NCBI RefSeq assembly: GCF_000430045.1
Contig: NZ_KE387023.1
Location: forward strand, 620,904-684,903
Reading direction: 5' to 3'
Length of the DNA stretch: 64,000 bases
From: Calidithermus chliarophilus DSM 9957
Lineage (GTDB): Bacteria; Deinococcota; Deinococci; Deinococcales; Thermaceae
The position numbers were made by a program, and so were the translations under genes. Of the stretch, positions 8,150-16,956 are shown piece by piece (within the stretch, counting starts at the first letter, position 1; each line of letters starts with the position of its first letter). The notes beneath the pieces are model-generated. The model made no database searches. It was not told where the DNA came from and worked only from the letters and a program-made list of their open reading frames with translations.

Positions 8150-8316
8150 AGGCCGATAGCCGATAGCCGATAGCCAAGGGCTGCCGAACGCCGGACGCTA
8201 AACGCCAAACGCCCAGAACCACGGTCGAACGGCGTCTCGCGTCCCGCGTCTGGCGTCTGGCGTTTTGCGGCTTGCGTTCGGCGTTGGGCGTTCGGCGTTG
8301 GGCGTTCGGCGTTCAC
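8150..8316. repeat. Heptamer array between the two set-B permease genes
   Basis: The gap is built of CGATAGC units, then AACGCCGG/CTAAACGCC-type units, then GCGTCTG, GCGTTTT, GCGTTCG and GCGTTGG units. On the minus strand the array starts inside the stop codon of the upstream permease (TGAACGCC) and ends shortly before the ribosome binding site of the next gene. It appears to have expanded inside an operon. Confidence 0.85.
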
Positions 8317-9221
8317 GAGCTACTCCCCCCTCGAGTCAGCCGGAAGTTGATCACCCCGAAGATCAGGCTCACCGCCGCGATCACCAGGCCCGCGGCGGCG
8401 GCGTAGCCGTAGCGGAAGTCCTGGAAGGCCTGGGCATAGACGAAGTACATGGCGGTGTAGGTGCTGCCCGCCGGGCCGCCGGAGGTCATGACGAAGATCT
8501 CCTCGAAGACCTTGATGGCGCTGATGGTCGAGAGCAGGCTGCACACCAGGATGGTCGGGCGCAGGCCCGGCAGGGTGATGTTCCAGAAGACCTGCCAGCG
8601 GCCCGCCCCGTCGATCACGGCGGCCTCCTCGAGGCTCTTGTCGATGCTCTGCAACCCCGCGAGGTAGAGCACCATGTAGTAGCCCAGGCCCTTCCAGATG
8701 GTCACGAACATCACGGCGTAGAGGGCGAGGTGGGGGTTGGCGAGGAGGTTGGTGGGGTTGTCGGGGTTCATCAGGCCCAGCCGGGTGAGGATGAAGTTGA
8801 CCGGGCCGTACTGGTTGTACATCCAGTTCCACATCAGGCCGACCACCGCGAAGCTGGTCACCACCGGCACGTAGTAGGCGGTGCGGAAGAGGCTGATGGC
8901 GGGGAGCTGGCGGTTGACCAGCATCGCCAGCCCGATGGAGAGGATCTGGATGACGGGCACCACCAGCACGTACTTGACGCTGTTGGTCAGGCCGTACCAG
9001 AAGTCGCGGTCGGGGCCGCGCCCGGCGAAGGCGCCCAGCCCGAAGAGCTCCTCGAAATTCCTCAGGCCCACCCACCGGGGCGGGGAGATGATGTTGTACT
9101 CGGTGAAGGCTAAGTAGGTGCCGAAGAGGATGGGCCAGAAGGTGTAGACCGCCTTCAGCGCCAGCATCGGCAGCATGAAGCCGTAGGCGATGGCCAGGGT
9201 GCGCAGCAGGCGGGCGTTCAC
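8313..9221 (-). CDS. Sugar ABC transporter permease, MalF type (set B)
   Basis: GTG 9221 overlaps the GH20 stop by 4 bp (GTGA) and gives 302 residues. Six membrane segments are predicted, with the EAA loop EEAAVIDGAGRWQVFWNITLP. The cytoplasmic-membrane permease forms a heterodimer with the MalG-type partner downstream. The last codons GGC AGC TCG are followed by a TGA that is the first part of a heptamer array. Direct coupling to the secreted GH20 hexosaminidase argues that this transporter imports the products of that enzyme. Confidence 0.92.
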   Translation of the reverse strand: MNARLLRTLAIAYGFMLPMLALKAVYTFWPILFGTYLAFTEYNIISPPRWVGLRNFEELFGLGAFAGRGPDRDFWYGLTNSVKYVLVVPVIQILSIGLAMLVNRQLPAISLFRTAYYVPVVTSFAVVGLMWNWMYNQYGPVNFILTRLGLMNPDNPTNLLANPHLALYAVMFVTIWKGLGYYMVLYLAGLQSIDKSLEEAAVIDGAGRWQVFWNITLPGLRPTILVCSLLSTISAIKVFEEIFVMTSGGPAGSTYTAMYFVYAQAFQDFRYGYAAAAGLVIAAVSLIFGVINFRLTRGGSSS

Positions 9222-11296
9222 CGGGGGGCCTCCGCGCCGTTGGGGGAGCGCTCGAGCAGGGTCAGCCCGACGAGCGTGGGGTTGGCGGCGGCGCCGCTGG
9301 ACTCGAGGGTGAGGCTCTGGATGGGCAGCTCGGGCTTGGGGTTGTTCCACACGAGGGCGTTGAGCCCCGCGTCGAGCCCGTCGGCGGTCTTGCCGCGCCA
9401 CACCGGCTCGTAGATCACCGTGCGCACCTGGGGCTCGAGCCAGCTCGTGAGGTGGCGGCCGTACTCCAGCGCCAGCGTGGCCCTCGAGCCGTCGGCGTAG
9501 GTGAGGGTGTAGCTGCCGACGCGCTCGTAGCGCTGGCTGCCGATCCAGCCGGTGGTGTGCAGGAAGGCCAAGGCACGCGCCTTGACCCCGCCGAGCTCGA
9601 GGGTCACGCTCTGGGGCAGGTCGGCGGCCGCCGCGCGGGCCCCCTTGAGCATCACCGCGCCCGAGACGTGGAAGCGGTAGGGGCCCAGCCGCACCACCCC
9701 GGTCGGCAGGGCCGAGAGGTCGGTGCTGGGGCCTTTCTGGATCCACTGGGTCTCGTCGGGGTCGGCGAGGCGGCGGGTGACGGCCGGGCCGAGGTCGACG
9801 AGCTGCCCGGCGATGGGCGTGAAGGGCGGCACCCGCCAGGCGTGGCGGTAGCGGGCGGCGAGGTCGTCGGGGGCGGCGGGGGCCTGGGGGTTCCAGAAGG
9901 CGCCGGCGGCGTTGAAGTAGGCCACGGCCTGCTCGGCCTGCCCGTCGTACATGGTGGCGTTGCCGAAGTAGCCCGACCAGCGGGTCTGGAGCACCCCGCT
10001 CGCGCCGTGGCGCAGGGCGGCCTGGGCCATGCTCTCGGGGTTGCCGGGGTTGTACCAGGAAGAGCCCAGCACCCCGAAGCCCAGGCCCCGGATAGCCGCC
10101 AGGGGCGGGTAGTCGGCGGCGGCGCTGTAGTTCCAGTAGGTCACCACGACGTCCTTGGGCAGGGCGGGGGCGATCTGGTCGCGGTAGGCGTCGGCGAAGG
10201 CCACGTCGTGCCAGATCATGGTGCCCACGCCCAGGCCCTTGAGGTGGTTGTACAGCCGCAGGGTGTCGTCGACGAAGAGCTTGGGCAGCCCCACCGCCTG
10301 CGCCTCGGGCTTGGCGGGGAAGCGGTTCTGGGCGGTCAGCTCGTCGTGCCCGACGTGGACGTACCTGGGCTTGAAGACCTCCACCGCCTCGCTGAGGATG
10401 GGCAGCACCACCTCGTAGACGCGGGGCACCAGCGGGTCGTAGGCGTAGGGGTTGGGGGCCTCGGGGTCGGCCCAGAGGTCCTTGTTGCCGTCGTAGCGGC
10501 CGGTCTGGGGGTTGTAGAACAGCCACTGGGCGTGGCTCAGCAGCTCGAGGAGGGGGATGGGCTCCATGCCGTGCTCGCGGATGAGCCGCGCCACCCGCTC
10601 GGCCTCGGCCCTGGGTGCTCCGCTCGGGTGCCAGACGGCGCGGCTGCTGTTCCACTGCACGTAGTCGCTCATCACCAGCACGTGGCTGTACTTGAGCTTG
10701 GCGAGCAGGGGCACCAGCACGTCGTTGATGGCGCGGGAGTCCTTGTCGAGGTAGATCATGGCCATGCGCCAGCCGAAGGCGGGCCAGTCGCGCACCTGGG
10801 CGTGGCGAAAGCCCTGGGGGGTGAGCAACTGGCGCAGGGTTTGCGCGCCGCGGTAGGCGCCCAGCGCGTCGAAGCCCACCACCGCCGCGCCGCCCTCCTC
10901 GACCCACAGGGCGTAGCCCTCGGGCTTGTCGGGGGTGAGGCCGCGCTCACGGGCGGCCTGGGCGAGCTCGAGGTTCTCGAGCGTCCCCACCCGCACCCAC
11001 CTAGCGCCCTCCGTGAGCAGGCCGCGGCCGAAGCGGGCCTGCACCTCGCGGCTGAGGTCGCGCAGGGCCCACTGCAGCTCGGGCTGGGGGCCCTCGGCGC
11101 GGGCGGCGAGGCCCTCGAGCGGCAGGAAGGCCTCGGAAAGGCGGGCCTCCTGGGGCGGGGGCAGCAGGGCGGAGGGGGCGCTGCCCTGGTAGGCGTCGGG
11201 GACGGGGGTGAGGGTGAGGGGGGCGGCGAAGGCGGGGAAAGCGGCCAGGAATGCGGCGAGGGGGAGCAAAAAGGGGGTTCGGCGGGAAAGTCTCAT
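9218..11296 (-). CDS. Secreted beta-N-acetylhexosaminidase, GH20
   Basis: A 692-residue protein with a Sec signal peptide (MRLSRR, a hydrophobic stretch, AFAAPL cleavage near residue 25). After an alpha/beta domain (residues about 50-165) the GH20 barrel follows, with the catalytic Asp-Glu pair in YVHVGHDEL. It removes terminal GlcNAc or GalNAc from chitin, glycan or peptidoglycan fragments outside the cytoplasm; the Asp of the pair orients the substrate acetamido group. The C-terminal 150 residues look beta-rich and could bind carbohydrate. It overlaps the MalF-type permease and follows the solute-binding protein gene after a perfect palindrome. Confidence 0.9.
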   Translation of the reverse strand: MRLSRRTPFLLPLAAFLAAFPAFAAPLTLTPVPDAYQGSAPSALLPPPQEARLSEAFLPLEGLAARAEGPQPELQWALRDLSREVQARFGRGLLTEGARWVRVGTLENLELAQAARERGLTPDKPEGYALWVEEGGAAVVGFDALGAYRGAQTLRQLLTPQGFRHAQVRDWPAFGWRMAMIYLDKDSRAINDVLVPLLAKLKYSHVLVMSDYVQWNSSRAVWHPSGAPRAEAERVARLIREHGMEPIPLLELLSHAQWLFYNPQTGRYDGNKDLWADPEAPNPYAYDPLVPRVYEVVLPILSEAVEVFKPRYVHVGHDELTAQNRFPAKPEAQAVGLPKLFVDDTLRLYNHLKGLGVGTMIWHDVAFADAYRDQIAPALPKDVVVTYWNYSAAADYPPLAAIRGLGFGVLGSSWYNPGNPESMAQAALRHGASGVLQTRWSGYFGNATMYDGQAEQAVAYFNAAGAFWNPQAPAAPDDLAARYRHAWRVPPFTPIAGQLVDLGPAVTRRLADPDETQWIQKGPSTDLSALPTGVVRLGPYRFHVSGAVMLKGARAAAADLPQSVTLELGGVKARALAFLHTTGWIGSQRYERVGSYTLTYADGSRATLALEYGRHLTSWLEPQVRTVIYEPVWRGKTADGLDAGLNALVWNNPKPELPIQSLTLESSGAAANPTLVGLTLLERSPNGAEAPR

Positions 11297-11306
11297 CGGG
11301 TGTTGT

Positions 11307-11332
11307 GCGGGGGCGGCGCGCGCCGCCCCCGC
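11307..11332. terminator. 26-bp GC palindrome between binding-protein and GH20 genes
   Basis: A perfect palindrome of 13-bp arms, containing GGGGGCGGCGC and its reverse complement. It lies just after the solute-binding protein stop codon. No T-run follows. Such hairpins often stabilise the upstream mRNA, giving more binding protein than downstream enzyme; partial termination is an alternative. Confidence 0.6.
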
Positions 11333-11340
11333 GGGAGGGG

Positions 11341-12570
11341 CTAAAGGTTGGCGTTCCAGAACTTGACGATCTCGTCGAGGGCGGCCTTGGCGCTCTTCTG
11401 GCCGAAGATGGCGGCCTCGATGTTGTCCTTGAAGGCCTTGTTGAGCGCGGCGGCGTTGGGCACCGGCACGGTCAGGTCGCGGCCGTAGCGCATGGTCTTG
11501 GCGGCGGCCAGGCGGGCGAGGTCATTGACGCTGCTGCCGCCGGAGCGGAAGAAGGGGTCGTTGGCGGCCTTGACGGTGGTGGGGAAGGTGGTGCCGGTGC
11601 GCTTGGAGAAGGCGAGCTGGTTGTCGTCGTTGGTCAGCCAGGCGGCGAGCTGCGCCGAGCGCTTGGGGTCGCGCACGCCCTTGGGCACCGCGTAGGCGAA
11701 GGTGCTCGCCTGCACCACCTGCCCGGGGCCGATGGGGTGCGGGGCCACCACGGTGGCCTTCCAGACGGCGTTGTTGTCCTTCTCGAGCCGCGGCATGAAC
11801 TGCGGGCCGATGATGATGATGCCCAGCTTGCCGGCGGTGTAGAGCTCGTAGGCGGCGGTGAAGCCCCGGCGCATCACGTCCTCGGGGAAGTAGTCCTTCT
11901 TGCGCAATTCGACGTACTGCTGCAAAAGCGCCACGTGCGCCGGGGAGTTGAACACCGCCTTCTTGCGGGCGGCGTCGAAGATGGGCAGCCCGGCCTCCTG
12001 GAAGGCCTTGAGGAAGTCCACGTTGGCGATGAGCGGGGCGAAGCCGTAGACGCCGGTCTTGTCCTTGATGGTCCTGGCCCACTCGATGATGCCGGGGATG
12101 GTCTTGGGCGGGTTGTTGGGGTCGAGGCCCGCCTTGCGCAGGATGTCGCCGTTGAAGGCGACGATGCGGGTCGAAGCGTAGTCGGGCAGGCCGTAGACCT
12201 TGCCCTCGTAGGTGAAGGCGTCGAGCGCGGTCTTCTGGTAGTTCCGCAGCGTGGCGGCGTCGAGCAGGTCGTTCAGCGGCAGCAGGGCGCCCTGCTGGGC
12301 GAGCTCGAGGATCTGGCTCGAGTTGAGCTGCACCGCGTCCGGGGGGTTGCCCGCGGCGATGCCCGCGAGGATCTTCTGCTGGATGGCGTTCTGCGGCAGG
12401 TCAGTCCACTTGAGCTTGACCCCGGCGTTGGCCCGCTCGAAGCGCGCCACCAGCGGCTCGAAGAAGTCGTTGAAGGTGGGCGCGAGGCTGGTGGTGACGA
12501 ACTCGAGCTGCTGCGCGCTCGACAGCCCCAGCGTGAGCAGGGTGCCGATGGTCAGGAAACGTTTGAGCAT
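11341..12570 (-). CDS. Sugar ABC transporter substrate-binding protein (set A/B)
   Basis: A 409-residue family-1 extracellular solute-binding protein. ATG 12570 follows CAAGGAGGAAAG. A signal peptide MLKRFLTIGTLLTLGLSSAQ ends at a signal peptidase I-like site; there is no lipobox cysteine. The mature part has the two-lobed fold pattern, with AAGNPPDAVQLNSS and TYAV/AFAYAVPKG hinge-like blocks. It probably delivers an oligosaccharide to one of the two permease pairs flanking it. It shares the C-terminal pattern IEAAIFGQKSAKAALDEIVKFWNAN with the other binding protein in the cluster, which suggests an old duplication. Confidence 0.92.
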   Translation of the reverse strand: MLKRFLTIGTLLTLGLSSAQQLEFVTTSLAPTFNDFFEPLVARFERANAGVKLKWTDLPQNAIQQKILAGIAAGNPPDAVQLNSSQILELAQQGALLPLNDLLDAATLRNYQKTALDAFTYEGKVYGLPDYASTRIVAFNGDILRKAGLDPNNPPKTIPGIIEWARTIKDKTGVYGFAPLIANVDFLKAFQEAGLPIFDAARKKAVFNSPAHVALLQQYVELRKKDYFPEDVMRRGFTAAYELYTAGKLGIIIIGPQFMPRLEKDNNAVWKATVVAPHPIGPGQVVQASTFAYAVPKGVRDPKRSAQLAAWLTNDDNQLAFSKRTGTTFPTTVKAANDPFFRSGGSSVNDLARLAAAKTMRYGRDLTVPVPNAAALNKAFKDNIEAAIFGQKSAKAALDEIVKFWNANL

Positions 12571-12626
12571 GGTTCTTTCCTCCTTGTACTGCCTCGAAAG
12601 CCGGACACCGGCGAAAGGCCCCTTGG

Positions 12627-13526
12627 CTACCCCTTCACCGCCCCCTCCGTGCCCCGCATGAAGAAGCGCTGGGCGAGGAGGAAGACCACGAGCACCGGGA
12701 TCATCATGATCATCGCTCCGGCGGCGACGTTAAAGGAGTCGTAGTTAAACTGCCCCTTGAGCTTGAGGATCGCCACCGACATCGGCAGCAGGTCGTCGTT
12801 GGTCAGCAGGGCCACGCTGGGCCAGAAGTAGGCGTTCCAGGTGCCCACCAGCGTGAAGATGCCCAGCGCCGTGAGCGAGGGCAGCGACAGGGGCACCATG
12901 ACGCGCCACAGGATCTGCGCCTCGGTGGCCCCGTCGATGCGGGCGGCCTCCATCAGGGTGCTGGGGATGGCGAGGTAAGCCTGGCGCATGAGGAAGATGC
13001 CGAAGGCGGTCGCCACCGTGGGCAGCACCACCCCCAGGTAGGTGCCCAGCAGGCCCAGGTCGCGCAGGGTGAGCACGTTGACGATGAAGGCGATCTCGGT
13101 GGGCAGCACCAGCGTCGAGACGACGGCCCCGAAGATGAGGTTGCGGCCGGGGAAGCTCATGCGCGCCAGGGGGTAGGCCGCCAGCGCCGAGACCAGCAGC
13201 GTGCCCAGCACGGTGAGGCCGGTGATGACGACCGAGTTGAGGAAGTACTTGCCCAGGTTGAGCTTCTCGACGACCTCGAGGAAGTTGCCCAGCGTGAGTG
13301 CCTTGGGGAAGAGGCTCTGGGGGAAGGCGTAGATGCTGGTGCCCCCGACCACGGTCTTGTCGGTGATGGCGATGGCCAGCGTCCAGAGGAAGGGGAACAC
13401 CGCGAAGGCGAAGATCGCCAGCAGCAGCGCGTAGTTGAGCACCCGCGCCACGAGGCGGCGCCACCGGGGGCGGCGCAGGCGCCCGGCCCCCGCGGCTTTG
13501 GACAGCCCGGCGACCTCCTGCCTCAC
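12627..13526 (-). CDS. Sugar ABC transporter permease, MalG type (set A)
   Basis: The start is GTG 13526, which overlaps the stop of the MalF-type gene by 4 bp (GTGA). The product is 299 residues with six membrane segments. The EAA loop is EAARIDGATEAQILWRVMVP and the C-terminus is RFFMRGTEGAVKG, nearly the same as in the set-B permease. It works with the MalF-type partner in the cytoplasmic membrane. The binding-protein gene follows after 56 bp. Confidence 0.93.
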   Translation of the reverse strand: MRQEVAGLSKAAGAGRLRRPRWRRLVARVLNYALLLAIFAFAVFPFLWTLAIAITDKTVVGGTSIYAFPQSLFPKALTLGNFLEVVEKLNLGKYFLNSVVITGLTVLGTLLVSALAAYPLARMSFPGRNLIFGAVVSTLVLPTEIAFIVNVLTLRDLGLLGTYLGVVLPTVATAFGIFLMRQAYLAIPSTLMEAARIDGATEAQILWRVMVPLSLPSLTALGIFTLVGTWNAYFWPSVALLTNDDLLPMSVAILKLKGQFNYDSFNVAAGAMIMMIPVLVVFLLAQRFFMRGTEGAVKG

Positions 13527-14446
13527 GCCCGTCCCCCCCTCTCCTCGCGGGTGAGGTAGAAGTTGAGGTAGCTCAGAGCGAAGCCCACCAGCGCGATCAG
13601 GAGCCCGGCCGCCCCGGCCACGCCGAAGTTGGCGTCGAGCATGTTGCCCCAGCTCTTGTTGTAGACGTACAGCAGCGCGGTGTAGGTGGAGTTGAGCGGC
13701 CCGCCGCTGCCGCCGGTGAAGACGATGATCTCCTCGAGCACCCGGATCGCCGCGATGGTCGACAGCAGGCTGCACAGCAGCAGCGTGGGCTTCATCAGCG
13801 GCACCGTGATGCGCCAGAAGCGCTGCCAGGCGCCCGCCCCGTCGAGCACCGCGGCCTCCTCGAGCTCCGCCGGGATGCTCTGCAAGCCCGCGAGGTAGAG
13901 CACCATGTAGTAGCCGAAGCCGCGCCAGAAGGTCACCAGCATGATCGCCCACAGCGCGGTGTGCTCGTTGAGCAGCCAGCTAAAGCGCCCCTCCCAGTTG
14001 ATGAGGTGCAGCAGCCGCAGCGACCAGTTGAGAAAGCCGTCCTTCTGGAAAATCCAGTCCCACATCACCGCCGCCAGCGCGATCGAGGTCACGACCGGCA
14101 CGTAGTAGCTGGTGCGGAAAAGCCCCATCAGGGGCAGCTTCTGGTTGACCAGCACCGCCACCGCCAGCGCCGCGACCTGCAGCACCGGCACCACCAGCAG
14201 GTACTTGAGCGAGTTCCAGACCCCCGTCTGGAACAGCGGGTCGCCCAGCACCTGCGCGAAGTTGGCGAAGCCCACCCACCGGGGCGGCTCCTTGGCGGCG
14301 AGGTCGGCGATGGTGTAGTCGGTGAAGCCTAAAAAGGCCCCGTAGATCACGGGGTAGAAGGTGAACAACCCCATCAGCACCAGCGCAGGCGCCAAAAACG
14401 CGTAGGCGATGAGGGCAGTGGTCAGGGCTCGGCGTTTCACGTGCAC
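13523..14446 (-). CDS. Sugar ABC transporter permease, MalF type (set A)
   Basis: A product of about 307 residues from GTG 14446 (another GTG two codons on is possible). Six membrane segments are predicted, with the EAA loop EEAAVLDGAGAWQRFWRITVP. It is clearly homologous to the set-B MalF-type permease (shared FRTxYYVPVVTS and GFGYYMVLYLAGLQSI), so the two pairs arose by duplication or are close relatives. It lies 188 bp after the other binding-protein gene, and that gap may contain an internal promoter. Confidence 0.92.
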   Translation of the reverse strand: MHVKRRALTTALIAYAFLAPALVLMGLFTFYPVIYGAFLGFTDYTIADLAAKEPPRWVGFANFAQVLGDPLFQTGVWNSLKYLLVVPVLQVAALAVAVLVNQKLPLMGLFRTSYYVPVVTSIALAAVMWDWIFQKDGFLNWSLRLLHLINWEGRFSWLLNEHTALWAIMLVTFWRGFGYYMVLYLAGLQSIPAELEEAAVLDGAGAWQRFWRITVPLMKPTLLLCSLLSTIAAIRVLEEIIVFTGGSGGPLNSTYTALLYVYNKSWGNMLDANFGVAGAAGLLIALVGFALSYLNFYLTREERGGRA

Positions 14447-14566
14447 CCCGTTTGGCCTGTTACCGAAAGGACGCCTTCGAACATTTGGGGTATTTCTGCG
14501 GCGGACCGCGCCCGAACGGGGGCCCTGCGAGGCAGGTGAAGGACCGGAGTCATAAGTTCCCTGGCG

Positions 14567-14634
14567 GATGGCCGGTAGCCCATAGCCAAAATCTCCCCTC
14601 TCGCTACGGGCTACCGGCTACCGGCTATCGGCGT
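14567..14634. repeat. Heptamer array after the binding-protein gene
   Basis: GCCGGTAGCCCATAGCC and, after about 20 bp, CTACCGG/CTATCGG units on the other strand make an inverted arrangement. On the minus strand the array starts 1 bp after the TAG of the binding-protein gene. The rest of the gap (14447-14566) shows no ORF, and I see no convincing promoter in it. Confidence 0.75.
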
Positions 14635-15900
14635 CTACTTAGCATTCGCGTTCCAGAAGGTCACCGCGTCGTCGAGGGCCTGCTTGGCGCTCTTGCGGCC
14701 CAGGAAGGCGGCCTCGATGTTGTCGTTGAAGTTCTTGAAGATGTCGTCGGTGTTCTTCGGGGGCTTGAAGCCGGGGTTGATGAAGCGGCCCGAGCCCGAG
14801 ACCATGCCCTTGGCGACCTCGATGGGGTCGTTGGGGTCTTTGGGCCTGAGGTTGGGGTCGTTCTCCGAGCCGCGCGCCGTCGAGACGATGGGCACCACGT
14901 TGGCGAACTTGACCTGGTTGGCGCGGCTGGTCATGAAGCTGGCGAAGAGGGCGGCCTCGCGCTTCTTGGTCGAGGCCTTGGGGATGACGAGGTCCATGGC
15001 CCCGCCGGTCTGGAGCTTGGCGGCGCCCAAGGGCGCGGCGACGACCTTGGTCTTCTTGTAGAGGTCGGGGTTGGACTCCTTGACGCGGTTGAGCGACTGC
15101 GGCCCGCCGATCATGATGGCGACCTTGCCCTGGCTGTAGAGCTCGTTGGTGAGCTGGAAGGCCTCCTTGCGCAAGAGCTCCTGCGGGATCACGTCGGCCT
15201 TCATGAGGTCGACGTACTTCTGCAAGAGCGCCACGTGGGCGGCGGAGTTGAAGTTGGCCTTGCCCTGCGCGTCGTAGATCGACAGGCCCTCGAGGAAGAA
15301 GCGGCCCAGGAAGCTCGCGCCGTTGGGATCCTTGACCGGGGGCAGCCAGCCGTAGGCCCCGGTGGCCTTCTTGATCTTCTCCGAGGCGGCGAGCAGGTCG
15401 TCGGTGGTCTTGATGCCGTTGGGGTCCACGCCGGCCTTGGCGAGGAGCTCGGGGTTGTACATCATCACGCCCTGGTCCACCCAGCCGTACCAGGGGTAGC
15501 CGTAGGGCTTGCCGTCGACGGTGAAGATGCTGAGCACGTTGGGGTAGTAGGCGTTCTCGAGCGCGGCCTGGGTGGTGAGCTCGGTGAGCGGGGTCAGCAG
15601 CCCGTTCTGCGCGGCGGCGAAGGTGGAGTCTTGCCAGAGGTTGACCACGTCGGGGGCCTTGCCCAGCGCGATCGCGGCGGTGAGGTCGCGCTCCATGGTG
15701 TCCTGCTTGTCGACCCACTTGACCTTGACGGTGGGGTTGGCCTTCTCGAAGTCGGCGATCACCCCCTTGATGTAGTTGTCGAAGTTGGGGCTGAGGTAAT
15801 ACGTCCAGAACTCGATCTCCACGGTTCTCTGCTGGGCCATGCCGCCGAGGCCCAATAGCCCCAGGCCCAACATCCCTGCTGCGAGTAGCTTCTTGACCAT
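14635..15900 (-). CDS. Sugar ABC transporter substrate-binding protein (set A)
   Basis: A 421-residue family-1 solute-binding protein. ATG 15900 follows a very strong CAGGAGGAGGAT. The signal peptide MVKKLLAAGMLGLGLLGLGG ends near MAQQ. Mature-domain blocks IEFWTYYLSPNFDNY, KAPDVVNLWQDSTF and DLVIPKAS are typical. It is encoded between the RpiR-type regulator and the set-A permeases and is probably their partner. The substrate is unknown; neighbouring genes suggest an N-acetylhexosamine-containing sugar. Confidence 0.92.
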   Translation of the reverse strand: MVKKLLAAGMLGLGLLGLGGMAQQRTVEIEFWTYYLSPNFDNYIKGVIADFEKANPTVKVKWVDKQDTMERDLTAAIALGKAPDVVNLWQDSTFAAAQNGLLTPLTELTTQAALENAYYPNVLSIFTVDGKPYGYPWYGWVDQGVMMYNPELLAKAGVDPNGIKTTDDLLAASEKIKKATGAYGWLPPVKDPNGASFLGRFFLEGLSIYDAQGKANFNSAAHVALLQKYVDLMKADVIPQELLRKEAFQLTNELYSQGKVAIMIGGPQSLNRVKESNPDLYKKTKVVAAPLGAAKLQTGGAMDLVIPKASTKKREAALFASFMTSRANQVKFANVVPIVSTARGSENDPNLRPKDPNDPIEVAKGMVSGSGRFINPGFKPPKNTDDIFKNFNDNIEAAFLGRKSAKQALDDAVTFWNANAK

Positions 15901-15947
15901 ATCCTCCTCCTGAATGTGCCTACGGGCATAACCCGAAAAGCCAACGG

Positions 15948-16787
15948 CTAGTAGTTGCGGTCGGCCACCGCCGCCGCCGTCTTGGCGATGTGCTCCGACG
16001 AGCGGGGGTGGCGCAACCCCACCAGGGTGTAGAGCAGGTCGAGCAGCAAGAGCTGCCCCATCTTGGCGCTCACCGAGCCGCCGGTGAGGGGCGACTCGGC
16101 CACGGGGGTGGTGAGGGTGAAGGCGGCGGCGCGGGCCAGCGGGCTCTTGGCCCGGTGGGTGATGGCGACGGTGGTGGCCCCGGCCTGCTGGGCGAGCTCG
16201 AGCGCCTTGACGGTGTCGATGGTGGTGCCCGAGCGCGAGATGCCCACTGCCACCGCCTGCGCGTCGAGGGTGCTGGCCGACATGGCCGCGAGGTGGGGGT
16301 CGGCGTAGCCCTGCGCCATGTAGCCCAGCCGCAGGAACTTGTAGGCGAAGTCCAGCGCCGTCACGCCCGAAGCGCCCACGCCGTAGAACTCCAGCCGCCT
16401 CGCGCCGAGGATGCGCTCGACCACGGCCTCCACCGCCGCCAGGTCGAGCATGCGCACGGCGTCCTCGAGCGCCTGGCGGGCGTGGTGGGTGACGTACTCG
16501 AGCACCTCCGGCGCGGTGCGGGGGTTCTCCTGCGGCGTGAGCCCCACCGGGTTGGCGGCGAGGTCGGAGGCCAGCGCCAGCTTGAACTCCTGGAAGCCGC
16601 TGAAGCCCAGGTCGCGGCAGAAGCGGATCACGCTCGCCTCCGACGACCCCGAAGCCTCGGCCACCTCCACCACGGTCTGGTAGAGCAGTTGCTCGGGGTT
16701 CTCCCGCACGTACTCGGCGATCTTCTGCAGCGCCGGGGTGAGCCCCTTGCCCACGGAGCGCAGGGAGGCTAAAGCGCCGTTAGGCAC
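15948..16787 (-). CDS. RpiR/MurR-type transcriptional regulator (HTH plus SIS)
   Basis: I place the start at GTG 16787 (CCGGAGGTGCCC upstream), giving 279 residues. Upstream codons are translated repeat. The N-terminal HTH_6 domain (residues about 5-80; ASGSSEASVIRFCRDLGFSGFQEFK) binds DNA. The C-terminal SIS domain (about 125-260; EFYGVGASG, ISRSGTT) binds a phosphosugar. By position it likely controls nanE, the ABC genes and perhaps the divergent GH3 gene, sensing ManNAc-6-P, GlcNAc-6-P or a related metabolite. A dyad at 17695-17714 is a possible operator. Gene family is certain; effector is inferred. Confidence 0.92.
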   Translation of the reverse strand: MPNGALASLRSVGKGLTPALQKIAEYVRENPEQLLYQTVVEVAEASGSSEASVIRFCRDLGFSGFQEFKLALASDLAANPVGLTPQENPRTAPEVLEYVTHHARQALEDAVRMLDLAAVEAVVERILGARRLEFYGVGASGVTALDFAYKFLRLGYMAQGYADPHLAAMSASTLDAQAVAVGISRSGTTIDTVKALELAQQAGATTVAITHRAKSPLARAAAFTLTTPVAESPLTGGSVSAKMGQLLLLDLLYTLVGLRHPRSSEHIAKTAAAVADRNY

Positions 16788-16802
16788 GGGCACCTCCGGT
16801 GC

Positions 16803-16956
16803 GCCGATAGCCGATAGCTGCCGAACGCCCAACGCTAAACGCTAAACGCCCGAAGCCGTGATCAAACGGCGTCTTGCGTTTCACCGCCTTGGTGTAGGAC
16901 GTAGGACATACGATCCTCTCGCGTTGGGCGTTCGGCGTTGGGCGTTCAGTGTTCAC
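16803..16956. repeat. Heptamer array between nanE and the regulator gene
   Basis: GCCGATAGCCGATAGC, then CTAAACG/CCCAACG units, a 60-bp middle part with GTAGGACGTAGGAC, then GCGTTGG/GCGTTCG units up to the nanE stop (TGAACAC). It lies inside an apparent operon. Confidence 0.85.

Noticed and set aside
8128-8316. Minus-strand frame of about 62 codons between the set-B permeases (translates as RTPNAQRRTQ-like)
   Set aside because: It is only the translation of a 7-bp repeat array.
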